This document shows, piece after piece, positions 8,729-17,531 of a DNA stretch of 64,000 bases. The DNA lies in NCBI GenBank assembly GCA_034437555.1, contig DAOTTQ010000060.1, forward strand, positions 24,824 to 88,823, given 5' to 3'. The stretch comes from JANWYT01 sp034437555. Its GTDB lineage: Bacteria; Chloroflexota; Anaerolineae; Aggregatilineales; Phototrophicaceae. The notes beneath the pieces were generated by a model. That model had not been told where the DNA came from and made no database searches. It saw nothing but the letters and a program-made list of their open reading frames with translations. How positions within the stretch are numbered: position 1 is the stretch's first letter; each line of letters begins with the position of its first letter. The position numbers were made by a program, and so were the translations under genes.

Positions 8729-10414
8729 GTGATTTCCCCCTTTATGCTTGCCATTCGTTGTCTTGATTGCGGTCATGAACATTCCGCACAGGAAACGCTT
8801 CTCCCAAAGTGCGAGGCGTGTGGTTCTGGATGGCTAGATGCCATTTACGATGAAAATGCTGTTTCTCCTCTTTGGCACTACGGTTTAGGAAACCGCGAAC
8901 TCTCTCTTTGGCGATATGAAGAACTCCTCCCCATTCAGCGTACCCATCCTGAAAGTAGTATGGGCGAAGGCTGGACACCCCTCACGCGTCTATATTCCTA
9001 TGAACAGATATACCAGCATCAAGGCATGATTTACGTTAAAGATGAACGCGCCCAACCTACAAATAGCTTCAAAGACCGCCAAGCCGCGCTTACAGTAATT
9101 GCCCTACAACAAAAGGGCATTAAAGAGATTGTGCTGGCAAGCACTGGCAACGCGGGCGTAGCGTACGCGGCTTATTGTGCGCGTGCGGGCATTAAACTTT
9201 GGCTCTTTGTTACTAGCCTTGTGCCAGCCGAGAAAATGCGTGAGGCGGCACTTTATGGCTGTAAGGTGGTCAAAGTATCGGGAACCTACGATGAAACCAA
9301 GCACGTTGCAGAAGAATTTGCCCAGCGCCAGGGAGTTCATTTAGATAGAGGCGCAAAAGCCGTTCCTGGCAAAGAAAGCATGAAAACACTCGCCTTTGAA
9401 ATCGCCGAGCAGTTGGGGCTAAAGTCTGATAAGAAGGGTGGGTGGGTTGCCCCCGATTGGTACATTCAAGCCGTCAGTGGCGGTATTGGTCCCCTGGGTG
9501 TGTGGAAGGGCTTTAGCCAATTACAGCGTATGGGCTTTATTGATAAGATGCCCAAATTAGGCATAGTACAAGCTGCCGGCTGTGCGCCAATGGTTAATGC
9601 TTTTTTAGCAAATGCCCCCAAAGCAACTCCTGTTACCCCAGAAACGCTTATTACTGTTTTAGCCACAGGTGACCCCGGTAAGAGCTATGAACTGCTCTTA
9701 GAAGCCGTCAAGAGCAACGGTGGCACCATGTTGGCATTAGAAGATGGCGATACCTTTGTTGCAATGCGCCAGCTTGCCAGCAAGGGCGGACTTTCGGTAG
9801 AGCCTGCCACGGCGGTGGCATTTGGTGGGCTAGAACGGATGCTTAAAGAAGGCACCATTCAGCCCCATGAAACCGTTGTGATTAACTGTAGTGGTCACAC
9901 TTTCTTGGCAGAAGGGCATGTCTTGGGTGACCAATATGAGCAATATGTGCTAGAAGCCCAAAAGAACGCCGAAGGCAAGCCGATTATGCCCCAAGTCGGT
10001 GGGATAACAGGCGCAATTCAAAACCTAGACGGCAGAGTAAAGACGATTGTTTTGGTGGATGATAGTGGCAATGACCGCCGTTTAATTCGTAAGTTGCTTC
10101 GTAGCCACAAACGCTATGTCATTCATGAGGCGGATAACGGGCGTGACGGCATGAAGGCAATGTATAGCCACAACCCCGACCTCATCATCCTGGATTTAAC
10201 GCTACCGGATATGGACGGGCTAACGATGTTGGAAACCATCCAACGCGATAGCCAACTGCGTGACATACCACTTATTGTGTATTCTGCACGTGATTTAACC
10301 CACGCAGAGCGTGATAGAATAGAATCACTAAATCGCGTGTTTATGCCAAAAACAGGGCTAGACCGCGAAAAGCTCTTAAGCGCAATCGAAGATGAGTTAT
10401 CCTCTGAGGGATAA
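8729..10414 (+). CDS. Threonine-synthase-like PLP enzyme fused to a receiver domain
   Basis: Residues 1-35 carry a zinc ribbon (Cys11, Cys14, Cys28, Cys31), as in archaeal-type threonine synthases. Residues about 75-415 are the fold-type II PLP core: Lys115 in NSFKDR forms the Schiff base, STGNAGVAYAAYCARAG and SGGIGPLGVWKGF are phosphate-binding loops, and SVEPATAVAFGGL matches threonine synthase. Known enzymes of this family turn O-phosphohomoserine into threonine. Residues about 438-561 are a complete receiver domain with acidic pair Asp444/Asp445, phospho-acceptor Asp489 (ILDLTLPDMDG), a Ser switch (VYSARD) and Lys541. The frame is continuous and the domains are joined by about 20 residues. 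The GTG start at 8729 keeps the zinc ribbon; an ATG at 8744 would too. It sits between a kinase and another receiver gene. Confidence 0.88.
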   Translation: MISPFMLAIRCLDCGHEHSAQETLLPKCEACGSGWLDAIYDENAVSPLWHYGLGNRELSLWRYEELLPIQRTHPESSMGEGWTPLTRLYSYEQIYQHQGMIYVKDERAQPTNSFKDRQAALTVIALQQKGIKEIVLASTGNAGVAYAAYCARAGIKLWLFVTSLVPAEKMREAALYGCKVVKVSGTYDETKHVAEEFAQRQGVHLDRGAKAVPGKESMKTLAFEIAEQLGLKSDKKGGWVAPDWYIQAVSGGIGPLGVWKGFSQLQRMGFIDKMPKLGIVQAAGCAPMVNAFLANAPKATPVTPETLITVLATGDPGKSYELLLEAVKSNGGTMLALEDGDTFVAMRQLASKGGLSVEPATAVAFGGLERMLKEGTIQPHETVVINCSGHTFLAEGHVLGDQYEQYVLEAQKNAEGKPIMPQVGGITGAIQNLDGRVKTIVLVDDSGNDRRLIRKLLRSHKRYVIHEADNGRDGMKAMYSHNPDLIILDLTLPDMDGLTMLETIQRDSQLRDIPLIVYSARDLTHAERDRIESLNRVFMPKTGLDREKLLSAIEDELSSEG

Positions 10415-10437
10415 TCCTAAAGTAGAAGGGCTTTCCA

Positions 10438-10815
10438 ATGAGCAGGATTGTAATTATCGAAGATAACCCTGATGTAGCTAGGCTTGCAGAAAAGCTACTT
10501 CGTAACGCGGGTCATATTGTTATTGTTGCGCCAGATGGCGAAACAGGCTTGACGACCACCTTTGAACAAATGCCCGACCTTGTGCTGATGGACTTGGGCT
10601 TGCCCGATATTGAAGGGCAAACAGTGGTAGGTTTGCTAAAGCAACAAGAAAGCACCTCTCATATTCCCGTCATTGCGTTCACCGCGTGGCCCCAAGAAAC
10701 GGCGTATAGTATGGCGCAGGCTTATGGCTGTGACGGAGTGATTGTAAAACCTATTGATACGCGGCTTTTTGCCAAACAGGTCGCTGAGTTTTTGGAAGCG
10801 CGCAATGAACGCTAA
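10438..10815 (+). CDS. Stand-alone response regulator receiver (CheY-like)
   Basis: This 125-residue protein is only a receiver domain. The acidic pocket is in IIEDNPDVA, the phospho-acceptor is Asp52 (LVLMDLGLPDIEG), the Thr switch lies in AFTAW and the conserved Lys in VKPID. With no output domain it would act by protein contact or as a phosphate carrier. It lies 23 bp after the threonine-synthase/receiver fusion and overlaps the next gene, so one transcript with the giant kinase is likely. Confidence 0.9.
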   Translation: MSRIVIIEDNPDVARLAEKLLRNAGHIVIVAPDGETGLTTTFEQMPDLVLMDLGLPDIEGQTVVGLLKQQESTSHIPVIAFTAWPQETAYSMAQAYGCDGVIVKPIDTRLFAKQVAEFLEARNER

Positions 10816-11686
10816 TGATTCGACACATGCAGGCATGTCTAGTAATTTGGGTATGCTTTGTAGTGAATACAATTTTCAACAGCTTTCAGAACTTTATAAT
10901 CAAGGGCGTGTGGATTATATTGTTCCCATGCCCATGAACGCAAAACGTATGTCTGAATATATCACGGCGCATGACGTTAGCCTTACGCATTCGGTGGTTG
11001 CCATTGATAAGAATGACCATCAACCTAATGGCATGTGCATGTTAGGGGTAAGAGGGGAGAGAAGTTGGGTAACCCGTTTAGGGGTTATTCCAGAGCGCAG
11101 ACGGCGCAAATCGGGCGAATTTTTAATGAATGAAGCCCTTCGTCTTTCTGGCGAAAGCGGGATTCGCCATGTGCAATTAGAAGTGATTCGTGGTAACGAC
11201 CCTGCCCAAACTCTTTTTGAGAAACTGGGTTTCAAGGTTATACGTGACTTAGTGGTAATTCGCCGCCCCCCCACACCCTTGCAAGCAGGGCAAATGTCCT
11301 CTCATGTGCGCCAGTACGCCAACATTGAAGATAATCAAGAAATTTTGCGCTTGCTAAACACTCGTGATGATGCCCCCACATGGATTGAAGAAACCGCATC
11401 ACTTATCAATGGTGGCGGTATGCGCGTCATCACGCTAACGCTAGACAGTGGCGAAGAGGGCTGGATTGCCTTTCAGCGTACACCATTTCAATTAACACAC
11501 CTTGTTTTTAATCCCCAAGCCAGCCCCCAAATGATACGCACGCTTTTAAGGCTCCTGCATGAGTTGTATCCCTTGCAAGATACCAAAGTAGAAAACTTGC
11601 CCGAAAATCATCCCGCCTTGCCCCATTTTTACGCTATGGGCTATGTGAATGCTTTCGAGCGCATTGAAATGGTTTTAACGCTCTAG
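10805..11686 (+). CDS. GNAT-type N-acetyltransferase, two-domain
   Basis: The first half (about residues 30-165) has the acetyl-CoA binding signature LGVIPERRRRKSGEFLMNEAL and the 'N..A..LFEKLGFKV' end motif of GNAT enzymes. The second half (about 185-293) has no clear acetyl-CoA loop and looks like a degenerate second GNAT fold. The acceptor substrate is unknown. The ATG at 10805 is preferred over one at 10754 because the earlier start would lie deep inside the receiver gene; with 10805 the overlap is 11 bp. It closes the kinase/receiver run, so its expression probably follows that signalling system. Confidence 0.78.
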   Translation: MNANDSTHAGMSSNLGMLCSEYNFQQLSELYNQGRVDYIVPMPMNAKRMSEYITAHDVSLTHSVVAIDKNDHQPNGMCMLGVRGERSWVTRLGVIPERRRRKSGEFLMNEALRLSGESGIRHVQLEVIRGNDPAQTLFEKLGFKVIRDLVVIRRPPTPLQAGQMSSHVRQYANIEDNQEILRLLNTRDDAPTWIEETASLINGGGMRVITLTLDSGEEGWIAFQRTPFQLTHLVFNPQASPQMIRTLLRLLHELYPLQDTKVENLPENHPALPHFYAMGYVNAFERIEMVLTL

Positions 11687-11716
11687 TGGGGTTTGTAATC
11701 TAATCTAACAAACTAA

Positions 11717-11748
11717 TTGTTTTCTTTTGGTAACGGGCGGTTTATAAT
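11717..11748 (+). promoter_or_regulatory. Candidate promoter of the acetyl-CoA synthetase gene
   Basis: A consensus -10 box TATAAT lies at 11743-11748. The best -35 match, TTGTTT at 11717-11722, has a long 20-bp spacer, so only the -10 box is convincing. The coding start follows 62 bp later, with an AAGGAG ribosome-binding site. Confidence 0.45.
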
Positions 11749-11810
11749 GAAACCGTCTTTTAGTTTTCTGGTTTTTGCGTGTATAAATTTTTTTAAGGAG
11801 TTTTTTCTCA

Positions 11811-13718
11811 ATGAGTGATGATGTTTTTTCACCCCCGACAGGGGAATGGTATCACCCTACCGAAGATGTTATCCATAATGCCCACATTCCCGATTACGAA
11901 GAAGTGTATCGTGAAGCGCTTCAAGACCCCCAAGCCTTTTGGGCAAAACGTGCCGATACCCTAGAGTGGCATAAGCTATGGGACAAGGTGCTAGACGATA
12001 GCAACCCGCCATTTTATAAGTGGTTTGTGGGCGCAAAGACTAATATCATACACAATGCGGTAGACCGTCACGTTAAAACATGGCGAAAGAACAAGCTCGC
12101 TATCATCTGGGAAGGCGAGAACGGCGATAAAGTCACCATGTCTTATTGGCGGTTGCGGCAAGAAGTGAACAAATTCGCCAACGTCCTTAAAAGCATGGGC
12201 GTAAAGAAGGGCGATAGAGTCACAATTTACATGGGGCGCATCCCAGAAATTATGATTGCGATGCTGGCGTGTGCCAAAATTGGCGCACCCCATAGTGTGG
12301 TGTATGGTGGCTTTAGTGAACAAGCCCTCGCCGACCGCATTGAAGATGCAAAAAGCCGTGTGCTAGTGACGTGCGATGGTGCATTTTTACGCGGTAAAAT
12401 TATTCCGCTTAAAGAAGTGGCAGACGAAGCCGCTCGGCGTTCCCCCGTAGTAGAGCATATGATTGTGGTCAAGCGCACAGGGCAACCCGTTCAAATGGAA
12501 GAAGGGCGCGATTATTGGTATCACGACCTGATGAGCCTACCCATTGCCAGTCCATACTGCGAAACCGAAGTGTTGGACAGTGAAGACCCGCTCTTTATTC
12601 TGTATACCAGTGGCACAACTGGCAAACCAAAGGGCGTACTTCATACACATGGGGGCTATCAGGTGTATGTGAGTACCACGCTAGAATGGTCATTTGACCT
12701 CAAAGATGATGACCGTTGGTGGTGCGCCGCCGACCCCGGCTGGATTACAGGACACAGTTATATTGTGTATGGGCCCCTCATTATTGGCGCAACGAGCATT
12801 ATTTATGAGGGTGCGCCCAATTACCCTTATCCCGACCGTTGGTGGCGCATTGTCGAAAGTTATGGGGTGACGGTGCTATATACAGCCCCAACCGCTATTC
12901 GGGGCTTGATGCGCTTTGGTGATGCTTGGCCCAATCGTCACGACTTAGGCAGTTTGCGCCTGTTAGGAAGCGTGGGTGAACCCATTAATCCAGAGGCTTG
13001 GCGTTGGTTTTATAACGTCATTGGGCAAGAGCAATGCCCCATTATTGACACATGGTGGCAAACCGAAACAGGTGGCTTTATGATTACGCCCATGCCTAGC
13101 GTTAGTCTAAAGCCCGGCAGTGCCACGCGCCCCTTCCCTGGCATTGTGGCGGATGTTGTCCGTGAGGATGGCTCATCGTGCAAGCCCGGTGAGGATGGCT
13201 TACTGGTCATTAAAACGCCTTGGCCCGCTATGCTTCGCACCGTCTGGGGCGATGACAACCGCTTTATAGAGCAGTATTGGTCACGCTTCAAAGAGCAGGG
13301 GTGGTACTTAACAGGGGATACGGCTCGCAAAGATGAGGACGGCTATTTCTGGATTATTGGGCGTAACGATGACGTGATTAAAGTCAGTGGCTATCGCCTA
13401 GGTACTGCCGAAGTAGAGAGCGGTTTGGTAAGCCATCGCTCTGTGGCAGAATCCGCCGTTGTGGCTATTCCCGATGAAGTAAAAGGCAACGTCATCTATG
13501 CGTATTGCATCCTGCGTCAAGGCTTTACAGGAAGCCAAGAGCTAGTTACCGAACTTAAGGCGCATGTTCGCCACGAAGTAGGGGCAATTGCCGTTCCCGA
13601 AAAAATCGAATTTGTGGACACGCTACCCAAGACACGCAGCGGCAAAATTATGAGGCGTGTGCTAAGGGCAAGGGCGCAAGGCTTGCCTTTGGGGGATTTA
13701 AGCACCCTAGAAGAATAA
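11811..13718 (+). CDS. acs: Acetyl-CoA synthetase, AMP-forming
   Basis: The enzyme activates acetate (or a similar short acid) with ATP through an acyl-adenylate to acetyl-CoA. The signatures are complete: phosphate loop YTSGTTGKPKG, DTWWQTETGG, the hinge and ribose-binding region LTGDTARKDEDGYFWIIGR then DDVIKVSGYRLGTAEVE, and the catalytic C-terminal lysine at about 612 in PKTRSGKIMRR. The N-terminal ACS cap domain (WYHPTED through FYKWFVGAKTN) is present and the 635-residue length is typical. Propionyl-CoA synthetase activity cannot be excluded from sequence. It is transcribed alone and ends at a strong terminator shared with the convergent sugar transporter. Confidence 0.9.
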   Translation: MSDDVFSPPTGEWYHPTEDVIHNAHIPDYEEVYREALQDPQAFWAKRADTLEWHKLWDKVLDDSNPPFYKWFVGAKTNIIHNAVDRHVKTWRKNKLAIIWEGENGDKVTMSYWRLRQEVNKFANVLKSMGVKKGDRVTIYMGRIPEIMIAMLACAKIGAPHSVVYGGFSEQALADRIEDAKSRVLVTCDGAFLRGKIIPLKEVADEAARRSPVVEHMIVVKRTGQPVQMEEGRDYWYHDLMSLPIASPYCETEVLDSEDPLFILYTSGTTGKPKGVLHTHGGYQVYVSTTLEWSFDLKDDDRWWCAADPGWITGHSYIVYGPLIIGATSIIYEGAPNYPYPDRWWRIVESYGVTVLYTAPTAIRGLMRFGDAWPNRHDLGSLRLLGSVGEPINPEAWRWFYNVIGQEQCPIIDTWWQTETGGFMITPMPSVSLKPGSATRPFPGIVADVVREDGSSCKPGEDGLLVIKTPWPAMLRTVWGDDNRFIEQYWSRFKEQGWYLTGDTARKDEDGYFWIIGRNDDVIKVSGYRLGTAEVESGLVSHRSVAESAVVAIPDEVKGNVIYAYCILRQGFTGSQELVTELKAHVRHEVGAIAVPEKIEFVDTLPKTRSGKIMRRVLRARAQGLPLGDLSTLEE

Positions 13719-13726
13719 ACAAAAAA

Positions 13727-13751
13727 GGGGCGATTCACACCGAATCGCCCC
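13727..13751. terminator. Bidirectional terminator between acs and the sugar importer
   Basis: GGGGCGATTC and GAATCGCCCC form a perfect 10-bp stem with a 5-nt loop, flanked by an A-run on the left and TTAAAAAA on the right. It is 9 bp after the acs stop and 26 bp after the convergent permease gene, so it probably serves both strands. Confidence 0.8.
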
Positions 13752-13776
13752 TTAAAAAATGCGTACAACATGCGGT

Positions 13777-14928
13777 TTATCCGCCCTTTACAGACCCCGA
13801 AAGAAGCCCACGTACAAAGTAACGTTGTAGCGAGAAGAACACTAGCAACGGCACGGCAATCGAGATAAACGCGCTGCTGGTCAAAATTTCCCAGTCCTCC
13901 GCCCGTGACCCAATCAGCTCACGCAATGCCGATGTAAGAACGATTTGGTCGGGACGCTTGCCCAAGAAGACCAACGCCACCAAGAGGTCGTTCCACACCC
14001 ACAAAAATTGGAAGATAGCAAACGATGCCAATGCAGGCACGCTTAAAGGCAATACGAGGCGCATGAACACTTGGAAGTGTGAGGCACCGTCAATCTTTGC
14101 GCTTTCAATAATTTCACGGGGTAGCCCGCCAATGTAGTTTCGTAGCAAGTAAATGGCTAACGGCAAGCCAAAGCCCGCGTGCGCCAGCCAAATGCCCGGA
14201 TACGTTCTAGCAATGCCAATATCATTGTAGAAGCGTAGTAATGGAATGAGTGACATCTGCAATGGCACAACCAATAACGCCACCACGATGATGAACAAGA
14301 ACCGTCGCCCCGGAAACTCCATCCAAGAAAACGCATACGCCGCAAAGGATGCAATCGCAATGGGAATGATGGTTGCTGGCACAGTAACCGTCACCGTATT
14401 GATAAAGGCTTGCCCAATGCGCTCGCCATCCAGCACTCTTTCATAGTTTTCTAGGGTAAAGCGTGGGGGCTTGGTTGCTACGTAAAAGAAGCGTTCCCCG
14501 CGCGTAATCTCAAAAGGTTCTGTAGACGTTAGCAGATAGGACCCATCAGGATTTAGCTCGAAGGTGTAGCCACTTTCTAGCACCAAAGGTTGGTCGGGAA
14601 CGTAGCTATCCAGAGTGCCTCCCAAGAATCCACCGCCATAAGTATCAATGCGTTTGGTGTCTTCTTCTTCAATAACGCGCCCTTCAAGTACATATAAGCC
14701 GTCGCGCTCTTCTGCAACACCCGTTACAGTACGCCCTTGTTCTTGTACGGTGGTGGTTTGAAGTGCCATCCACCAGCCACTAATGCGCAGTTGGTCTTTA
14801 TCGCGTAAAGAACTTACCAACAAGCCGAATGTGGGAATTGTCCACAAAACCACAAAGAAGATAAGCAAAGAACGTGAAAGAAGCCCACCTAAAGATAGTT
14901 TTAGAATAGGAATCTGCCGACTCATCAT
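13777..14928 (-). CDS. Sugar ABC transporter permease, AglG/MalG type
   Basis: This is an inner-membrane permease of the carbohydrate-uptake class. The EAA loop that contacts the ATPase is seen in EIIESAKIDGASHFQVFMRLVLPLS, and about six membrane segments are evident. An insert of about 110 polar residues between membrane segments 1 and 2 is characteristic of AglG-like permeases of alpha-glucoside importers, and the 383-residue length agrees. The ATG at 14928 overlaps the upstream permease stop as ATGA; a longer frame starting at 14967 would overlap that gene by about 40 bp and is less likely. It is the last gene of a three-gene operon. Confidence 0.85.
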   Translation of the reverse strand: MMSRQIPILKLSLGGLLSRSLLIFFVVLWTIPTFGLLVSSLRDKDQLRISGWWMALQTTTVQEQGRTVTGVAEERDGLYVLEGRVIEEEDTKRIDTYGGGFLGGTLDSYVPDQPLVLESGYTFELNPDGSYLLTSTEPFEITRGERFFYVATKPPRFTLENYERVLDGERIGQAFINTVTVTVPATIIPIAIASFAAYAFSWMEFPGRRFLFIIVVALLVVPLQMSLIPLLRFYNDIGIARTYPGIWLAHAGFGLPLAIYLLRNYIGGLPREIIESAKIDGASHFQVFMRLVLPLSVPALASFAIFQFLWVWNDLLVALVFLGKRPDQIVLTSALRELIGSRAEDWEILTSSAFISIAVPLLVFFSLQRYFVRGLLSGSVKGG

Positions 14929-15956
14929 CTTAGTGCCTCCTCTTGTTGGAAGCGACGAATGTTCCAAATCATCATGGGGACAACGGCAATCATGATAAAC
15001 GTAGCAATCATACTCCCACGTCCAAAGTCGCCGCCCCCCCTAAACATCCAGTCGTACATTAGGTTTGCTAAAACTTGTGTGTCCCATTGCCCGTTGGTCA
15101 TGGCTTGTACAATGTCGAACACCTTAAGCACGGTAATAGTAATGGTTGTCCATACCACCAAGATGGTTCCCATGACTTGGGGAATCATTATTTGGAAGAA
15201 GATTTGTAGCTCGCTTGCACCGTCAATGCGCGCGGCTTCCATTGTTTCTTCTGGTACACCGCGCAACGCAGCAGACATCAGCACCATGGCAAAGCCTGTT
15301 TGAATCCACACCAAAATAATCATCAAGAAGAAGTTGTTTAGCGTGGTTACCGTAAGCCATGTTTGCGGTTGCCCGCCTAAAGAAACTACAAACGCATTTA
15401 GAATACCAATTTGTTCCTGTCCGATAGGGCGGAAGTCGTAGATAAACTTCCAAATGATGCTTGCGCCCACAAACGAAATCGCCATCGGCATAAAAATGAA
15501 CGATTTTGCAATGGCTCCCCACCGCACCGTGTCTGCTAGAACGGCAATAATTAGCCCAAGAGCGGTACTCAGTGTGGGTACAAAAAGTAACCATACAAGG
15601 TTATTTCCAATAGCTGTGCGAAACTCTCTGTCGCCAAGCGCCCATTCGTAGTTTGAAAACCCGATAAAGTTTCTGCCACTACCATCATAAAAACTGGCGA
15701 TGACCGTTTGAATAGCGGGATAAACCAAATATACTGTTAAAAGAATGAGAGCGGGGGCAATAAACAACCAAGGACGAATGCTCTCACGAAGTCGGTCTCG
15801 GCTAATCTTAATTTGTCCATCGGGTGCAACAGAATCGGCAGCCACTATTTCTAGTAGCCAATTAGAGCCGAAGAAATACAGGAGCAATGCGCCCACCCCA
15901 AGCACAATTGCTACCAGTGCGCCTAAAAGCTGTTCCATAATCAACGCCTTTAACAA
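14925..15956 (-). CDS. Sugar ABC transporter permease, AglF/MalF type
   Basis: This is the first permease of the importer: 343 residues with an extra N-terminal membrane helix, then the standard six-helix core. The EAA motif appears as ETMEAARIDGASELQIFFQIMIPQV. Its stop overlaps the start of the partner permease (ATGA), which indicates translational coupling and heterodimer formation. No ATP-binding subunit is encoded nearby, so a shared MsmX/UgpC-like ATPase elsewhere in the genome is expected (inference). Confidence 0.87.
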   Translation of the reverse strand: MLKALIMEQLLGALVAIVLGVGALLLYFFGSNWLLEIVAADSVAPDGQIKISRDRLRESIRPWLFIAPALILLTVYLVYPAIQTVIASFYDGSGRNFIGFSNYEWALGDREFRTAIGNNLVWLLFVPTLSTALGLIIAVLADTVRWGAIAKSFIFMPMAISFVGASIIWKFIYDFRPIGQEQIGILNAFVVSLGGQPQTWLTVTTLNNFFLMIILVWIQTGFAMVLMSAALRGVPEETMEAARIDGASELQIFFQIMIPQVMGTILVVWTTITITVLKVFDIVQAMTNGQWDTQVLANLMYDWMFRGGGDFGRGSMIATFIMIAVVPMMIWNIRRFQQEEALR

Positions 15957-15965
15957 GTATGAAAA

Positions 15966-15990
15966 ACGGGGTGACGCAATGCCACCCCGT
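15966..15990 (-). terminator. Hairpin between binding-protein and permease genes
   Basis: Read on the minus strand, an 8-bp stem (ACGGGGTG with CACCCCGT) with a 9-nt loop is followed by TTTTC. It lies between the substrate-binding gene and the first permease gene. Such hairpins commonly cause partial termination or 3'-end protection, so that the binding protein is made in excess over the permeases. Confidence 0.6.
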
Positions 15991-16032
15991 CCTTTGCCTA
16001 AATTAGAAATGCGGGTGCGTTAAACAAAATGC

Positions 16033-17406
16033 TTATGGATTGATGGCATCCCATGCAGTTTGAATGTTGTCTGCAACAGTTTGTGCATCTTCACCACCAA
16101 CAAAATCTACCATCCCGCGCCAGAATGCGCCTGCGCCAATAGCACCGGGCATAAGGTCAGAACCGTCAAAGCGGAAGGTAGTTGCATTTGTTAGGATTGC
16201 ACCTTGCTTGCGCAGGGTATCATTGGCATAGAGGTCTGCGTTTACGCCCAGGTGGGGGGTAAGGAAGCCACTTTGTGCCATCCAAATTTCATGTGCCAAG
16301 GGGGTAGTCAAGAAGTCGAACAACACGCGGGTTGCATCGCTGTCTTCTGTAATTGCCCACATTGTGCCGGCGCCCAATACGGGGTTACCCAAGTCTTCGC
16401 TGGCGAAGGGTGGGAAGTAGAAGAAGTCTGCATCAACGCCTAATTCAGTGCCTTCTGGGAAGAAGGAAGGAATAAAGCTGGCTTGGTGATGCAAATAGCA
16501 TTGAGGAGGAACACTGAACAAGCCTTGTGGGCTATCGCGGAAGTCCGTAGAAGCAACTGCACCAGCACCACCGACAACGTAAGCATCGTTCTTGGCAATG
16601 CTACCAAAGATTTCCAATGCGTTCACAATGCGTTCGTCATTGAAGGGGATTTCGTTGGTGACCCATTGGTCATAAACTTCTGGCAATTCGGTGCGTAGCA
16701 AAATGTCTTCTACCCAGTCGGTTGCGGGCCAGCCTGTTGCATCACCACTACCCAAACCGATACACCAAGGTGTGCCACCGTCGGCAACGATTTGCTCGCT
16801 TAGAGCAAGCAAGTCTTCCATGGTGGTAGGAACTTCATAGCCAGCATCGGTAAAGTTGTCTGGGGAGTACCATACAAGGCTCTTGAGGTCTACTTTGTAG
16901 GCAAATGCGAAGAATTCGGTTACGTCTTCAGCATTGGCATAAGAACCAAGGTCTACCCATGATTGACCCGCACCATAGTTTTCAACCATGAATTCGGCAA
17001 GTCCTTCACCTAAAGGCACAAGTTGTCCCTTAGAAGCAAGGTCTGCTGCCAAACCGGGTTGGGGGAAGATTGCAACATTGGGGGGGCTACCACCTTCAAC
17101 GTCAATCACAATTTGTTGTTCAAAGCTATCGGAACCAGCATAAACAATGTCTGCACCAGTAGCGGCTTCAAAATAAGCAAAAACGCTTTCAACTAATTCT
17201 TGGTCTGGTCCCAACCAAGGACCGAACACTTCAATTTCTTGACCAGAAAGGTCAATTGCATTGAAAGCATCTAGGTCGCCCCATGTAAAGTCGCCTTCGC
17301 CGATGGCAAAAACAAAATCTTGGGCTTGTGTGGGCTTGCTAAACGAAAATACAAACGTGGCTAGGAGAGCCCCAACCAATACTAGAGATGTGTAACGCTT
17401 TAACAT
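16033..17406 (-). CDS. Sugar ABC transporter substrate-binding protein, AglE type
   Basis: This exported solute-binding protein (457 residues) begins with a signal peptide (MLKRYTSLVLVGALLATFVF) and a probable cleavage after TQA. The segment around LSGQEIEVFGPWLGPDQELVESVF, followed by FEAATGADIVYAGS, FEQQIVIDVEGGSPPN and IFPQPGLAADLA, is characteristic of alpha-glucoside-type binding proteins (AglE family). The start at 17406 is chosen because AGGAG lies 8 bp upstream and the signal peptide then begins normally; a frame from 17454 would add 16 non-signal residues. Substrate specificity for alpha-glucosides is inferred from family resemblance. Confidence 0.85.
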   Translation of the reverse strand: MLKRYTSLVLVGALLATFVFSFSKPTQAQDFVFAIGEGDFTWGDLDAFNAIDLSGQEIEVFGPWLGPDQELVESVFAYFEAATGADIVYAGSDSFEQQIVIDVEGGSPPNVAIFPQPGLAADLASKGQLVPLGEGLAEFMVENYGAGQSWVDLGSYANAEDVTEFFAFAYKVDLKSLVWYSPDNFTDAGYEVPTTMEDLLALSEQIVADGGTPWCIGLGSGDATGWPATDWVEDILLRTELPEVYDQWVTNEIPFNDERIVNALEIFGSIAKNDAYVVGGAGAVASTDFRDSPQGLFSVPPQCYLHHQASFIPSFFPEGTELGVDADFFYFPPFASEDLGNPVLGAGTMWAITEDSDATRVLFDFLTTPLAHEIWMAQSGFLTPHLGVNADLYANDTLRKQGAILTNATTFRFDGSDLMPGAIGAGAFWRGMVDFVGGEDAQTVADNIQTAWDAINP

Positions 17407-17463
17407 GAAAAAACTCCTGTTATAAACTTTATAGTTCTTTGGTAACGTTCCCAAAAAGTATTT

Positions 17464-17488
17464 TGGTCACGAAACTCATTATTGACCA
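17464..17488. promoter_or_regulatory. Inverted repeat upstream of the sugar importer, candidate operator
   Basis: TGGTCA (17464-17469) and TGACCA (17483-17488) form 6-bp arms spaced 13 bp apart, in the divergent region 58 bp before the binding-protein start. The position suits a sugar-responsive repressor, but no regulator gene is adjacent and the arms are short. Confidence 0.3.
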
Positions 17489-17531
17489 TACTATGATTGG
17501 GGTTTTCCCGCAAGTCGTGAATTTGTGAATA

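Noticed and set aside
9010..9345. Possible additional minus-strand genes inside the threonine-synthase fusion
   Set aside because: They are shadow frames of a conserved PLP enzyme and have no domain-like sequence.
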